Below the pieces are notes generated by a model. The model had not been told where the DNA came from, did no database searches, and was given only the letters and a program-made list of their open reading frames with translations. From JAWXCM01 sp034408745 (lineage in GTDB: Bacteria; Acidobacteriota; Terriglobia; Bryobacterales; Bryobacteraceae): 64,000 bases of DNA. The DNA lies in NCBI GenBank assembly GCA_034408745.1, contig JAWXCM010000364.1:1-64000 (forward strand), given 5' to 3'. Below are positions 34,605 through 43,244 of the stretch, piece by piece. The position numbers were made by a program, and so were the translations under genes. Positions within the stretch are counted from its first letter, which is position 1. Every line of letters starts with the position of its first letter.

Positions 34605-36068
34605 ATGCACTATCTCGATATCGGGGTGATCGTCCTCTATCTGGTAGGCATTACCTGGTTTGGCTCCCGGTTTAAGAGTACTCAAAAAACTCTCAAAGAC
34701 TACTTTCTCGGTGGGCGAACAGCCCCCTGGTGGGCCATCGGATTCTCCATAGTTTCGGCCGAAACGTCGACGCTGACTGTTATCGGTACTCCGGCCCTCG
34801 CGTTCAACGGCAACTTTGGGTTTCTCCAGGTGGTGCTGGGCTATCTGCTCGCCCGAATCGTGATCTCCACGGTTTTCCTGCCTCACTACTTCCGGGGCGA
34901 AATGTTCACCGCCTACGAGCTCATGGGCCGGCGCTTCGGTCCCCGCCTGCGGAAGCTCACAGCCGGAACTTTCCTCATCCTCCGGGCGCTGGCCGAGGGT
35001 GTTCGCGTCTTTGCCATTTCCATCGTCATTTCAATCATTCTCGGGACGGGCGAAATGGTCTCCATCGCCGTTATCGTCTGCCTGACGCTGTTCTATACAT
35101 TCGAGGGTGGCATGTCGGCGGTAATCTGGACGGACGTCGTACAGATGTTCCTGTATGTCGGCGGCGCCATTGTGAGCCTCTTTGTGATCCTGGGGCAGGT
35201 GCAGGGCGGCTGGGCGCACGTGATGGACGTTGTGGTGCCGCTCGGGAAACTGCAGGTCTTCGATTTTCGATTTGAGCTCACTTCAGAGTTCTTTAGTCGG
35301 ACTTACAGTTTCTGGGGTGGTTTTCTGGGCGGTGCATTCCTCACCACCGCGAGCCATGGGACAGAGCAACTGATGGTTCAGCGCCTGTTGTCGGCCAAAT
35401 CTCAGCGCGAAAGCAGTCTGGCGCTATATGCGAGCTGGTTGGTAATTCTGTTCCAGTTCACGCTCTTCCTGTTCATCGGTGCAATCCTGTTCGTGTATTA
35501 CCAGGACAACGGTCTGCCGGCTCCGGCCAAGACGGACCGAATATACCCGCAATTTGTCTGGGATTCGCTGCCACCGGGAATTTCGGGTCTGGTGATTGCG
35601 GCGATTCTCGCGGCCGCCATGTCGAATTTGAGCGCGGCTCTGAATTCGCTGGCATCCACGACGATTATGGACTTCTGGCGGCCACTCACCGGCAGCTCGG
35701 CGGAAACGCCGGAGGGTGAAGCGCGGCTGCTGCGGATCGCGAAATTGAGCACCATCGGCTGGGGAGCCTTGCTGTTCGGGATTGGCCTTGTTGCCCGGAA
35801 CTGGGGCTCGGTGCTGGAGGCCGGGCTCTCGATCGCTTCGATTCTGTATGGTGCGCTTCTGGGGGTTTTCCTGCTCGGCATGCTGACGCGCAGGGTGGGT
35901 GAGGTGGGCGCCATGGCGGGCATGATGGCCAGCCTGCTGGTGATGCTGTGGGTTAAAACATCTACGTCGATAGCCTGGACCTGGTACGTTCTGATCGGTA
36001 CGGCAGTGACATTTCTGGTCGGGGTGGCGGTTTCCGCGATACTCCCGGCCGCAAGGAGAACCGAATGA
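34605..36068 (+). CDS. Sodium:solute symporter family transporter
   Basis: A 487-residue inner-membrane protein with about 13 membrane helices. SSS family features include the N-terminal YLVGITWFGSRFKSTQKTLK, DYFLGGRTAPWWAIGFS, SAETSTLTVIGTP, SHGTEQLMVQRLLSAKS and AAAMSNLSAALNSLASTTIM. It takes up a small solute with Na+; sugar, amino acid or sialic-acid-like substrates are all possible. The stop overlaps the start of the next transporter gene by 4 bp (ATGA), so they are coupled. The gap of about 280 bp upstream lies between divergent genes and should hold promoters, though I found no convincing one. Confidence 0.9.
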   Translation: MHYLDIGVIVLYLVGITWFGSRFKSTQKTLKDYFLGGRTAPWWAIGFSIVSAETSTLTVIGTPALAFNGNFGFLQVVLGYLLARIVISTVFLPHYFRGEMFTAYELMGRRFGPRLRKLTAGTFLILRALAEGVRVFAISIVISIILGTGEMVSIAVIVCLTLFYTFEGGMSAVIWTDVVQMFLYVGGAIVSLFVILGQVQGGWAHVMDVVVPLGKLQVFDFRFELTSEFFSRTYSFWGGFLGGAFLTTASHGTEQLMVQRLLSAKSQRESSLALYASWLVILFQFTLFLFIGAILFVYYQDNGLPAPAKTDRIYPQFVWDSLPPGISGLVIAAILAAAMSNLSAALNSLASTTIMDFWRPLTGSSAETPEGEARLLRIAKLSTIGWGALLFGIGLVARNWGSVLEAGLSIASILYGALLGVFLLGMLTRRVGEVGAMAGMMASLLVMLWVKTSTSIAWTWYVLIGTAVTFLVGVAVSAILPAARRTE

Positions 36069-37450
36069 GCGTAGTCCAAAAGGTGCAGCCGGGGCTGAGA
36101 CGAGATCTGGGACTGTGGGGCGCGGTTGCGATTGTGGTCGGCACAGTCATCGGATCCGGAATCTTTCTCGTTCCCAGGGCCATGGTGCTGAGCGTCGGAA
36201 CGCCCCAGACTGTCTTTCTGGTCTGGGTATTCGGCGGGTTTCTCACCTTATTTGGCGCATTGACTTACGCCGAACTTGCGGCGGCAATGCCGGAAGCGGG
36301 TGGGGAATACGTGTATTTACGCGAGGCATACGGTCCATTCTTTGGATTCCTGTACGGATGGACCCAGACCTGGGTGGCCAAAAGCGCTTCGATTGCTACT
36401 CTGGCTACCGGATTTTTCCTATACCTGAGTAACTTTTATCCTGGTCTTGACCAGGTGGTTTTGCAGATCCCGCTGCCGATTGGACCACAGGGGGGACCGC
36501 TGGACGTACGAAGCGGTCAGTTTCTGGCGATGGCGGTGATCATGGGGCTCGCCGGTTTGAACTACTTCGGAGTGAAAATCGGCGGCGGCGTCCAGATCGC
36601 GGTCACTGCCATCAAGGTTCTGGCGATTGCGGCGATCGTCGCGCTGGGTCTGTTTGGGCCAGGAACTACGGCCAACTTTCAGAGCTCGGTTCCGGCGCCC
36701 GGGGGCTTCACTGGCTTCTTTGCCGCACTGGTGGCTGCGCTGTGGGCGTATGACGGGTGGAATAACGTCAACATGGTGGCCTCAGAGATCAAGGACCCGA
36801 AGCGCAACCTTCCTCTGGCTCTGATCGGCGGAACGCTGCTGGTGATGGCGATTTACCTCTCCGCCAACCTCGCCTATTTCTATGTCCTGCCGGCGTCCGG
36901 CGTCGCGGCGAGTGACCGGGTTGCCAGCGAAATGATGCGGGTAGTTCTGGGACCAGGCGGGGCCAATGCCGTCAGTATCGCCGCGATGATCTCAATCTTT
37001 GCGGCTCTGAACGGGTCCATTTTGTCGGGCTCGCGCGTCCCCTATGCGCTGGCGAGGGACGGCTATTTCTTCTCACCTTACGCGAACGTCAGCGAGAGAT
37101 ACCGCACACCCGGCGTCTCCATTTTGCTGCTCAGCGCGTGGTCCGCCGTACTGCTTCTAAGTGGGCGGTACGACGATCTGTACACACTGGTTATCTTTCC
37201 GAGCTGGATTCTCTACGCGATGGCGGCGGCTTCGGTGATTGTTCTGAGGCGGAAACGGCCTGATCTGGAGCGTCCTTACAAGACGCTCGGCTATCCTCTG
37301 GTGCCCATATTGTTTGTGTGCGTCGCGGTGGTTCTGATCATCTCGACCTTAGTCAACAAGCCTCGCGAGAGCCTTTTGGGGCTTTTGATCATAGCCGCCG
37401 GCATTCCGTTTTACCGGCATTGGCATCAAAAGATCACGCGCGCGGCCTGA
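36065..37450 (+). CDS. APC family amino acid permease
   Basis: A 461-residue, 12-helix inner-membrane transporter. The first helix holds the unwound APC motif (VVGTVIGSGIFLVP). LTYAELAAAMPEAGGEYVYL is the usual helix 2 signature, and AALWAYDGWNNVNMVASEIK, DPKRNLPLAL matches the eukaryotic-like LAT/cationic amino acid branch. The substrate is probably an amino acid or polyamine. Translationally coupled to the preceding SSS transporter, which suggests both serve the same nutrient class. Confidence 0.9.
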   Translation: MSVVQKVQPGLRRDLGLWGAVAIVVGTVIGSGIFLVPRAMVLSVGTPQTVFLVWVFGGFLTLFGALTYAELAAAMPEAGGEYVYLREAYGPFFGFLYGWTQTWVAKSASIATLATGFFLYLSNFYPGLDQVVLQIPLPIGPQGGPLDVRSGQFLAMAVIMGLAGLNYFGVKIGGGVQIAVTAIKVLAIAAIVALGLFGPGTTANFQSSVPAPGGFTGFFAALVAALWAYDGWNNVNMVASEIKDPKRNLPLALIGGTLLVMAIYLSANLAYFYVLPASGVAASDRVASEMMRVVLGPGGANAVSIAAMISIFAALNGSILSGSRVPYALARDGYFFSPYANVSERYRTPGVSILLLSAWSAVLLLSGRYDDLYTLVIFPSWILYAMAAASVIVLRRKRPDLERPYKTLGYPLVPILFVCVAVVLIISTLVNKPRESLLGLLIIAAGIPFYRHWHQKITRAA

Positions 37451-37492
37451 ATCCGCCCTTTTCAAACCCGAAACTCTGCCTTAATGTAAACT

Positions 37493-37597
37493 TTGTTCCG
37501 TTTTCCGAACAAGGGTCTTGAAAAATAGACGCGGATGCGATACAAACTCAGTGTAGGTTAGCCCTGTCCACGATGTTCTGTTCTGTTTTTGGAACAG
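37493..37597. repeat. Two similar inverted repeats, TGTTC-N8-GAACA
   Basis: The first copy is TTGTTC-CGTTTTCC-GAACAA (37493-37512). The second is CTGTTC-TGTTTTTG-GAACAG (37578-37597). Arms and the spacer core GTTTT are shared, and the centres are 85 bp apart. They look like two binding sites for one dimeric regulator, or two hairpins of the same kind. They flank a predicted promoter and precede the AT-hook-like gene. Confidence 0.5.
37518..37546 (+). promoter_or_regulatory. Predicted sigma-70-type promoter
   Basis: TTGAAA (37518-37523), a 17-bp spacer and TACAAA (37541-37546) fit a housekeeping promoter for the small basic protein gene at 37649. It sits between the two inverted repeats, the first ending 5 bp before the -35 box. 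Predicted only from consensus. Confidence 0.35.
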
Positions 37598-37648
37598 GAT
37601 GGCCCGGGGTGATGGTACAAATTAACTCTCGGGAGTGAAAATTCAGAG

Positions 37649-37852
37649 ATGGATGTAACCAAAATGCTCGGCGAACTCAAGCAGGAGCGAGAGGCTCTTG
37701 AAGAGGCGATCATGATTTTGGAGCGGTTGGCGCGCGGACGTGGAAAACGTCGCGGCCGTCCCCCGGCATGGATGACTTCGATCACCAAGACAGCCAAAAA
37801 GGCTGGCCGCCCGGGGCGTCGTTCACAGAAAGAAGACAAAGCTTCCGCGTAG
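37649..37852 (+). CDS. Small basic AT-hook-like protein (67 aa)
   Basis: The N-terminal half is a short amphipathic helix (LGELKQEREALEEAIMILER), likely a coiled-coil dimer. The C-terminal half is very basic, with GKRRGRPPAW and KKAGRPGRR, two GRP cores like AT-hooks that bind the minor groove of A/T-rich DNA. It is probably a small nucleoid or regulatory protein, but this is inference from composition. A GGGAG lies about 13 nt before the ATG. Two inverted repeats and a predicted promoter lie upstream, and a hairpin terminator follows. Confidence 0.75.
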   Translation: MDVTKMLGELKQEREALEEAIMILERLARGRGKRRGRPPAWMTSITKTAKKAGRPGRRSQKEDKASA

Positions 37853-37864
37853 TAAGCTGCGTTT

Positions 37865-37900
37865 AACGGGGCAGAAGTTGTCGGATTTCTGCCCGTTTCT
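37865..37900. terminator. Bidirectional hairpin terminator
   Basis: AACGGGGCAGAA (37865-37876) pairs with TTCTGCCCGTT (37887-37897) with one bulged G and a 10-nt loop, followed by TTCT on the plus side. It lies between the convergent AT-hook-like gene and the NamZ fusion gene and could serve both. Confidence 0.6.
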
Positions 37901-37918
37901 GGTGTGGCTCAGTCGGAA

Positions 37919-40237
37919 TTAGTACAGCAGGAAGGCCTGGCGACGCACGTGAAAAGCCTCGGTATCAGCCTCGAACAGGCGCACTACCGTGGACGAGTCG
38001 GAGCCTTTCGAAATTGCTGACAGCACTTTTGTGCTTCCAGTGAGCTTTTCATTCACGCCCCACGTCATTTTCGCCGGAAACAGCTTCTCAAGGCCGACTG
38101 CCAGTTCGATACCGAAACGGACACTTCGAAATGTATTCCGGTCTGTGATGACAAAGCGTATGCCTTCAATCGTCTTGCCCATAAAGTTGGAAGCGGTGGG
38201 CCGAATCACGGTCGGGTACACACGGATGCCCGGGATGGCGCGACCGTTCAGATATGCCGCCAGTTTCTGTCCCTGAATCCAGTCGGCGCCGATCTGCTCG
38301 AATGGAGCATCTGTTCCGCGACCCACCGAGTACACCTTTGTATACTCGAACATCCCGATGCCCGGATACAGCAGCGCCGCGTTCAGGCTCCGCATGTTAG
38401 GCGACGGATCCACCCACTTCTGGCCGACCGAGTCGAACCAGTCGTTCCGATCCCAACCTTGCATCTTCACGACTGTCAGCCGGGCCTTTGGCTGCGCGGA
38501 CGCGTTCGTCATGGTGGCCAGTTCCCCCATCGTCATGCCGTGGCGCAGCGGAATGTCCATGCAGCCGACAAAGGACTGGAGAGTGGGCTCCAGCAGTGGA
38601 CCCTCCACCGTAACGCCGTTGATCGGATTTGGCCGATCAAGCAACATGAACTCGATATTCTGCTTCGCCGCTTCCTCCAGGGCGTTTTTCATCGTGCACA
38701 TGTAGGTGTAAAAGCGGGTGCCGATGTCCTGAATGTCGAACACCAAAACGTCGATTCCCGCCAGCATTTTCTGGTCGGGGCGGCGATTTTTGCCTTCGTA
38801 CAGACTCCAGACCGGCAGACCACTGGCGGCATCCTTCTCATGGCCAACGTCTTCCTTGTCTTCCCTTCCGGCAATTCCGTGCTCAGGAGAATACAAAGCG
38901 CGCAGATTCACTCCGCCAGCGAGCATCGCGTCGATGTTGCGCTTCCCGTCCAGAGTCAGGCCCGTGTGATTCGTAATCAGGCCCACCCGCTTGCCCTGCA
39001 GAGCACTGTAGTTACCCTCGGCGAGAACGTCGATGCCGTTCTTTACGGTCACCTGACGTGACGGCGTTTCAGCGGGAACACTCGGCACACTTCGGCGCGG
39101 CGCCGCACCGGCAGTCCGGGTGATGTCCAGCCCGGCGGCGGCTGCACTGGCGACCCGTCCCCGGATGGACGTAACCGGCAGGCGCAGTTTCGGATGCACG
39201 CTGTTCGACAACATAATCACAAAGGAATTTGAGGCCGGATCGACCCAGATGGACGTGCCTGTGAACCCGGTGTGACCGTAGGAGCCAACCGGGAACAGAT
39301 CGCCGCGATTGCCTGAGAAGCGGGAATCGATATCCCACCCGAGTCCCCGAACGTCGGGTTTCCCGGCCGGGCTCGCAGGGCTGGTGAACATTTCGACGGT
39401 CAGCGGGCTGAATATCCGAACGCCGTCGAGTTCGCCGCCACGCAGCATCATTCGTGCGAACCGCGCCAGATCGGCCGCCGTCGAGAACAGCCCGGCGTGA
39501 CCGGCGATGCCTCCCATAAAGCGAGACGTCGGGTCATGAACTAAGCCTCGCAGCACCTGGCCTTTCCACACTTCGGTGGGAGCAATTCGGCCGCGCAGCG
39601 AAGCGGGCGGCGTGAACATGGTGTCCTTCATGCCCAGCGGCTCGAAAACTTCTTCCCGGACAAAATCCGGGAGTGATTTCCCGCTCACCTGCCGCACAAT
39701 TTCCCCGAGCAGTATGAAGTTGATGTCGCTGTAGGTGAAGCGAGTCTCCGGCGCCGCTCCCGGACGGTCCGCCAGCACTTTCGCGATTCCCGTTTCATAA
39801 CCGGACCACTCAGGCTCGAGATCCAGGTCGGGCCGCATCCCCGAGTAATGTGTAAGCAGATTTCTAACCGTTATGTCGCTGATTCCGCCCTGAAAAGCGG
39901 GCAAATAGGTGGTGACTTTTTCGTTCATCCGCACCTTGCCCTGTTCCACCAGCCGCATCATGGCGGAGGTGGTGGCGACAACCTTGGTGAGCGAGGCCAC
40001 GTCAAACACCGTATTAGCCGTCATTGCCTCACGAGCCGGTACGGTGGCCCGGTTACCGTACACTTTCTGATACACAATCTCGTCTTTGTGACCCACCAGC
40101 ACTACGGCCCCGGGCAGGCGGTCCGTGCGGATAGCCTCATTGATGACGCCGTCAATAGCGGGACCTCCGCGAAATGGTGCGGCGGTGGCTGTCAGCAGCG
40201 ACAGGAGAACAGGAAGTGCGGCGGAATATCGGGTCAT
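37919..40237 (-). CDS. Fusion of serine hydrolase and NamZ-type exo-beta-N-acetylmuramidase (DUF1343)
   Basis: A 772-residue exported protein starting at ATG 40237 with a signal peptide (MTRYSAALPVLLSLLTATAA). Residues about 25-370 are a penicillin-binding/beta-lactamase-like hydrolase: Ser-Leu-Thr-Lys in FDVASLTK, TYSDINF as the YxN-type motif, and YGHTGFTG as the HTG motif. Residues about 390-772 are DUF1343, now known as NamZ (glycoside hydrolase family 171): ITNHTGLTLDGKRNID, YSPEHGIAGRED, VFDIQDIGTRFYTYM, LDRPNPING. The two activities fit removal of D-amino acids or peptides and MurNAc from peptidoglycan fragments. Start overlaps the pterin dehydratase stop (ATGA). Confidence 0.88.
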   Translation of the reverse strand: MTRYSAALPVLLSLLTATAAPFRGGPAIDGVINEAIRTDRLPGAVVLVGHKDEIVYQKVYGNRATVPAREAMTANTVFDVASLTKVVATTSAMMRLVEQGKVRMNEKVTTYLPAFQGGISDITVRNLLTHYSGMRPDLDLEPEWSGYETGIAKVLADRPGAAPETRFTYSDINFILLGEIVRQVSGKSLPDFVREEVFEPLGMKDTMFTPPASLRGRIAPTEVWKGQVLRGLVHDPTSRFMGGIAGHAGLFSTAADLARFARMMLRGGELDGVRIFSPLTVEMFTSPASPAGKPDVRGLGWDIDSRFSGNRGDLFPVGSYGHTGFTGTSIWVDPASNSFVIMLSNSVHPKLRLPVTSIRGRVASAAAAGLDITRTAGAAPRRSVPSVPAETPSRQVTVKNGIDVLAEGNYSALQGKRVGLITNHTGLTLDGKRNIDAMLAGGVNLRALYSPEHGIAGREDKEDVGHEKDAASGLPVWSLYEGKNRRPDQKMLAGIDVLVFDIQDIGTRFYTYMCTMKNALEEAAKQNIEFMLLDRPNPINGVTVEGPLLEPTLQSFVGCMDIPLRHGMTMGELATMTNASAQPKARLTVVKMQGWDRNDWFDSVGQKWVDPSPNMRSLNAALLYPGIGMFEYTKVYSVGRGTDAPFEQIGADWIQGQKLAAYLNGRAIPGIRVYPTVIRPTASNFMGKTIEGIRFVITDRNTFRSVRFGIELAVGLEKLFPAKMTWGVNEKLTGSTKVLSAISKGSDSSTVVRLFEADTEAFHVRRQAFLLY

Positions 40238-40530
40238 AGGAGCTTCTGAGCCAGGGCTTCCAGTTGACTCGCGAGTTTGGTGTCCATGGGAGTGATGCCG
40301 CCTGAAGTGTGCGTCCAGAGGTCGATCCGCACAGTCGAGTACACGTTGAACCACTCAGGATGATGATCGAGCTTTTCAATCATTGTGGCAGCGCCGGCCA
40401 TAAAGGCAAACGCGTAAGCGAAATCGACGAACTTGTATTCGCGGTGGAGCTTGCCGGCTTCTACTGACCAGTCGGGCAAACTGGCAAGAGCGTCGGCGAG
40501 CGCCTGTTCACTGTATTTTTCGTGGCTCAT
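40234..40530 (-). CDS. phhB: 4a-hydroxytetrahydrobiopterin dehydratase
   Basis: A 98-residue pterin carbinolamine dehydratase (PCD/DCoH). The catalytic block is intact: EKLDHHPEWFNVYSTVRIDL, then WTHTSGGITPMD, with the paired His and the later His of the family. It recycles the oxidised pterin made by phenylalanine hydroxylase, but no hydroxylase gene is in the window. Start at ATG 40530 removes an upstream extension that overlaps the control region of the divergent Memo gene. It overlaps the NamZ fusion gene by 4 bp; the pairing of functions is not obvious. Confidence 0.9.
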   Translation of the reverse strand: MSHEKYSEQALADALASLPDWSVEAGKLHREYKFVDFAYAFAFMAGAATMIEKLDHHPEWFNVYSTVRIDLWTHTSGGITPMDTKLASQLEALAQKLL

Positions 40531-40599
40531 GATGGTGCTACATACTACTGTCGCGCGCCAGGCCGCGAGCCGCAACCAGTCCCCCGTATGATGGGAAGC

Positions 40600-41814
40600 A
40601 TGTCACAGCCGCTTCCGCGCCTGCGGATGAACCTGGACTTCATGCCTTCACCCATGGAGGACAGACCTGGACTGCTAATCCGGGATTCTTATGGCTACTC
40701 GGATGCCGTGCTGATAGTGCCCCCGCCGCTGGTGGCGTGCCTCGAGTTCTTCGACGGCCAGCACACAGACCTCGATCTCAAAGAGATGCTCGTCCGACTG
40801 ACAGGGGAGCTCGATGTAGCCCCGATTCTGGACGGTCTGAGTGAGGCGCTCGGTGCCGCCGGCTTCCTGCACGATGAAACCTACGAAGCGCTCCGCGAGC
40901 ATGCGGAGCGCGATTTTGCCGAGGCCGCGCTTCGGGAAGCGAGTCACGCCGGCAGCGCTTATCCCGACGACCCGGCAACGCTGCGCGAGACTCTGTCGGA
41001 ATACATGAAGGGGCCGGAGTCGGAGGCCGAGGGCTCGGATTTGATCGCGATTGTGGCGCCGCACGTGAGCCCGTTTGGTGGATGGGAGTCGTACCGCGAG
41101 GCCTACTCCGCGCTCGGGGAGGCGCACCGGGACCGGGTGTTTGTGATTCTCGGCACTTCACATTACGGCGAACCGGACTGCTACGGTTTGACCCGCAAAC
41201 CCTACGTCACGCCCTACGGCACCGTACGGCCCGAGCTGGACTTGATCAACGAGCTCGCCGTGGAGCGTGCGGTGAAGATGGAAGACTACTGCCACGCCAT
41301 TGAGCATTCCATCGAGTTCCAGATTCTGTTTCTGCAGCACCTCTACGGTCCCGATGTGCGGGTTCTGCCAATCCTTGTCGGCAGCTACGCGCGCAGCATT
41401 CACTCAGGCGGATTGCCGGAGGAGAACGAGGGTGTCGCTCGGTTCCTGGGCAAGCTCGGCGAGATTGGGGCAAGGGAAGGGAACAAGCTGCTTTGGGTGC
41501 TGGGCATCGACATGGCGCACATGGGCGCGCGCTATGGCGACGAGTTTGAAGCGCAGGCGAAACTCGGCCGGATGAACTACGTGGAGGAGCGGGACAAGGC
41601 TCGGATCGATCGTGTCAATGCGGCCGACGCGCGCGGCTTCTGGGATCTGGTGCAGGAGAATCGCGACGATCTGAAGTGGTGCGGCTCGTCACCGCTGTAT
41701 ACCTTTCTGAGGGCGATGCCCAATGCCCGCGGCTCACTGCGCCGCTATGATCAGTGGAACATTGATGACCGGAGCGTGGTCTCCTTCGGCGCGATGTCGT
41801 TCCGGCCGGCCTGA
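40600..41814 (+). CDS. MEMO1-like protein (AmmeMemoRadiSam system protein B)
   Basis: A 404-residue protein. Residues about 1-115 form an extra N-terminal domain (RLRMNLDFMPSPMEDRPGLL, CLEFFDGQHTDLDL). The Memo domain follows: AGSAYPDD, IVAPHVSPFGGW (first His), LGTSHYGEPDCYGLT (second His), YCHAIEHSIEFQILFLQH, and GIDMAHMGARYGDEFE. It has the dioxygenase-like metal-site residues of Memo proteins. The partners AMMECR1 and the radical-SAM protein are not adjacent. Start at ATG 40600 (GGGAAG before it); ATG 40588 is possible. Confidence 0.85.
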   Translation: MSQPLPRLRMNLDFMPSPMEDRPGLLIRDSYGYSDAVLIVPPPLVACLEFFDGQHTDLDLKEMLVRLTGELDVAPILDGLSEALGAAGFLHDETYEALREHAERDFAEAALREASHAGSAYPDDPATLRETLSEYMKGPESEAEGSDLIAIVAPHVSPFGGWESYREAYSALGEAHRDRVFVILGTSHYGEPDCYGLTRKPYVTPYGTVRPELDLINELAVERAVKMEDYCHAIEHSIEFQILFLQHLYGPDVRVLPILVGSYARSIHSGGLPEENEGVARFLGKLGEIGAREGNKLLWVLGIDMAHMGARYGDEFEAQAKLGRMNYVEERDKARIDRVNAADARGFWDLVQENRDDLKWCGSSPLYTFLRAMPNARGSLRRYDQWNIDDRSVVSFGAMSFRPA

Positions 41815-41828
41815 CAGGAGTCCCTGCC

Positions 41829-42911
41829 ATGCACATCGGACTCGGACTGTACCGGCACATGCTGACGCCCGACTACTTCGCCTTTGCGAGGCAGGCGGGA
41901 TGCACGCACGTTGTGATACATCTGGTCGACTATTTCAACAAGGAGTCGGGGAATCCTCGCGACAACCAGCCCACAGGTGGTCGCAACGAGCCTTGGGGCT
42001 ATGCGGGGGATCCGTCGCAGCTGTGGACGGTGGACGAGTTGAACAGGGTTCGCCGACAGATTGAGGACGCCGGGCTCACACTGGCGGCGATCGAGAATCT
42101 CGACCCGGCGCACTGGCACGATGTGCTGCTGGACGGCCCACTACGGCCTCGTCATATCGAGAACGTTAAGACGATCGTTCGGAACATGGGCGAGGCTGGA
42201 ATCCCGGTGCTCGGATACAACTTCAGCATCGCGGGTGTCGCGGGCCGCGTGTCCGGGCCTTACGGGCGCGGAGGCGCGATCACGGTCGGCATGGACGGTC
42301 CGGTGGATGACCCGTTGCCGAATGGCGTCGTGTGGAACATGATCTGTGATCCGGAGGCGGCTGAGGGGACGGTTCCTGTAGCTACTCACGATCAGCTCTG
42401 GGACCGGCTGCGCCGGTTTTTAGATGACGTCCTGCCAGTAGCTGAAGCGGCTGGTGTTCGACTCGCCGCGCATCCCGACGATCCTCCGCTGCCGTTCGTG
42501 CGGCAGCAGCCACGGCTGGTGTATCAGCCCTCAATGTATCAGCGCCTCATTGACCTTGCACCGAGCCCGTCGAATGGTCTGGAGTTATGTGTCGGCACAA
42601 TGGCCGAGATGACGGAGGGCGGGCTTTACGAGGCGATTGATTCGTACAGCGGGCAAGGCCGAATCGCCTACGTACACCTTCGGAATGTCACAGGCAAGGT
42701 GCCGACTTATCGAGAGACTTTCATTGATGAGGGCGATGTCGACATGTTGCGGATACTGGAAATCCTGCACCGCAATCAGTTCGACGGCGTGGTGATTCCG
42801 GACCACGCACCGCAAATGACGTGCTCGGCTCCATGGCACGCGGGCATGGCACATACGCTCGGATTCATCGCTGCGGCCCTGGCAGGATTGCGGAAGGCGA
42901 AGCCAGCTTGA
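41829..42911 (+). CDS. Mannonate dehydratase (UxuA-like)
   Basis: A 360-residue TIM-barrel protein. Segments TPDYFAFARQAGCTHVVIHL, LAAIENLDPAHWHDVLLDGP, VLGYNFSIAGVAGR, LAAHPDDPPLPF, GLELCVGTMAEM, VHLRNVTG and VVIPDHAPQM match UxuA, the Mn-dependent enzyme turning mannonate into 2-keto-3-deoxygluconate in glucuronate breakdown. No uxaC or kdgK lies beside it, so its pathway is not confirmed here, and some relatives act on other sugar acids. It starts 14 bp after the Memo gene with AGGAG upstream. Confidence 0.85.
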   Translation: MHIGLGLYRHMLTPDYFAFARQAGCTHVVIHLVDYFNKESGNPRDNQPTGGRNEPWGYAGDPSQLWTVDELNRVRRQIEDAGLTLAAIENLDPAHWHDVLLDGPLRPRHIENVKTIVRNMGEAGIPVLGYNFSIAGVAGRVSGPYGRGGAITVGMDGPVDDPLPNGVVWNMICDPEAAEGTVPVATHDQLWDRLRRFLDDVLPVAEAAGVRLAAHPDDPPLPFVRQQPRLVYQPSMYQRLIDLAPSPSNGLELCVGTMAEMTEGGLYEAIDSYSGQGRIAYVHLRNVTGKVPTYRETFIDEGDVDMLRILEILHRNQFDGVVIPDHAPQMTCSAPWHAGMAHTLGFIAAALAGLRKAKPA

Positions 42912-42926
42912 AATTGTGAAAAGGGA

Positions 42927-43002
<76 letters not shown>

Positions 43003-43044
43003 GGGGTGGACGGGAATGAGGGTTGTCGAGACTAGTTTAGCAGC

Positions 43045-43200
43045 CTAAATGCGGCCGCCTCTTTTGTTCTTGACGCGCGACTGGTGGGTCTTGCGGCTGT
43101 TACGCTTCGGCTTCTTGAAAAGAAAAGTGCCGCTGCCGATGTACACGGCCTTGTAAAGGTCGGCGGGCTGCGGTTTTTGAGTGGTTTCCTGTGCGCTCAT
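43045..43200 (-). CDS. Small basic protein (51 aa), ribosome- or nucleoid-associated type
   Basis: ATG 43200 to TAG 43045 gives a 51-residue protein. The N-terminal part is polar; the C-terminal half is strongly basic (FLFKKPKRNSRKTHQSRVKN, KRGGRI) with 13 or so Lys/Arg, like small ribosomal or DNA-binding proteins. No cysteine, signal or membrane segment. The Shine-Dalgarno is weak. It lies between tRNA-Lys and the dehydrogenase operon in an otherwise empty stretch. I do not recognise a named family. Confidence 0.6.
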   Translation of the reverse strand: MSAQETTQKPQPADLYKAVYIGSGTFLFKKPKRNSRKTHQSRVKNKRGGRI

Positions 43201-43244
43201 GGCTCGAAACTACCATTCTAGCGCAGACGCGGCCATTCCGCCAC

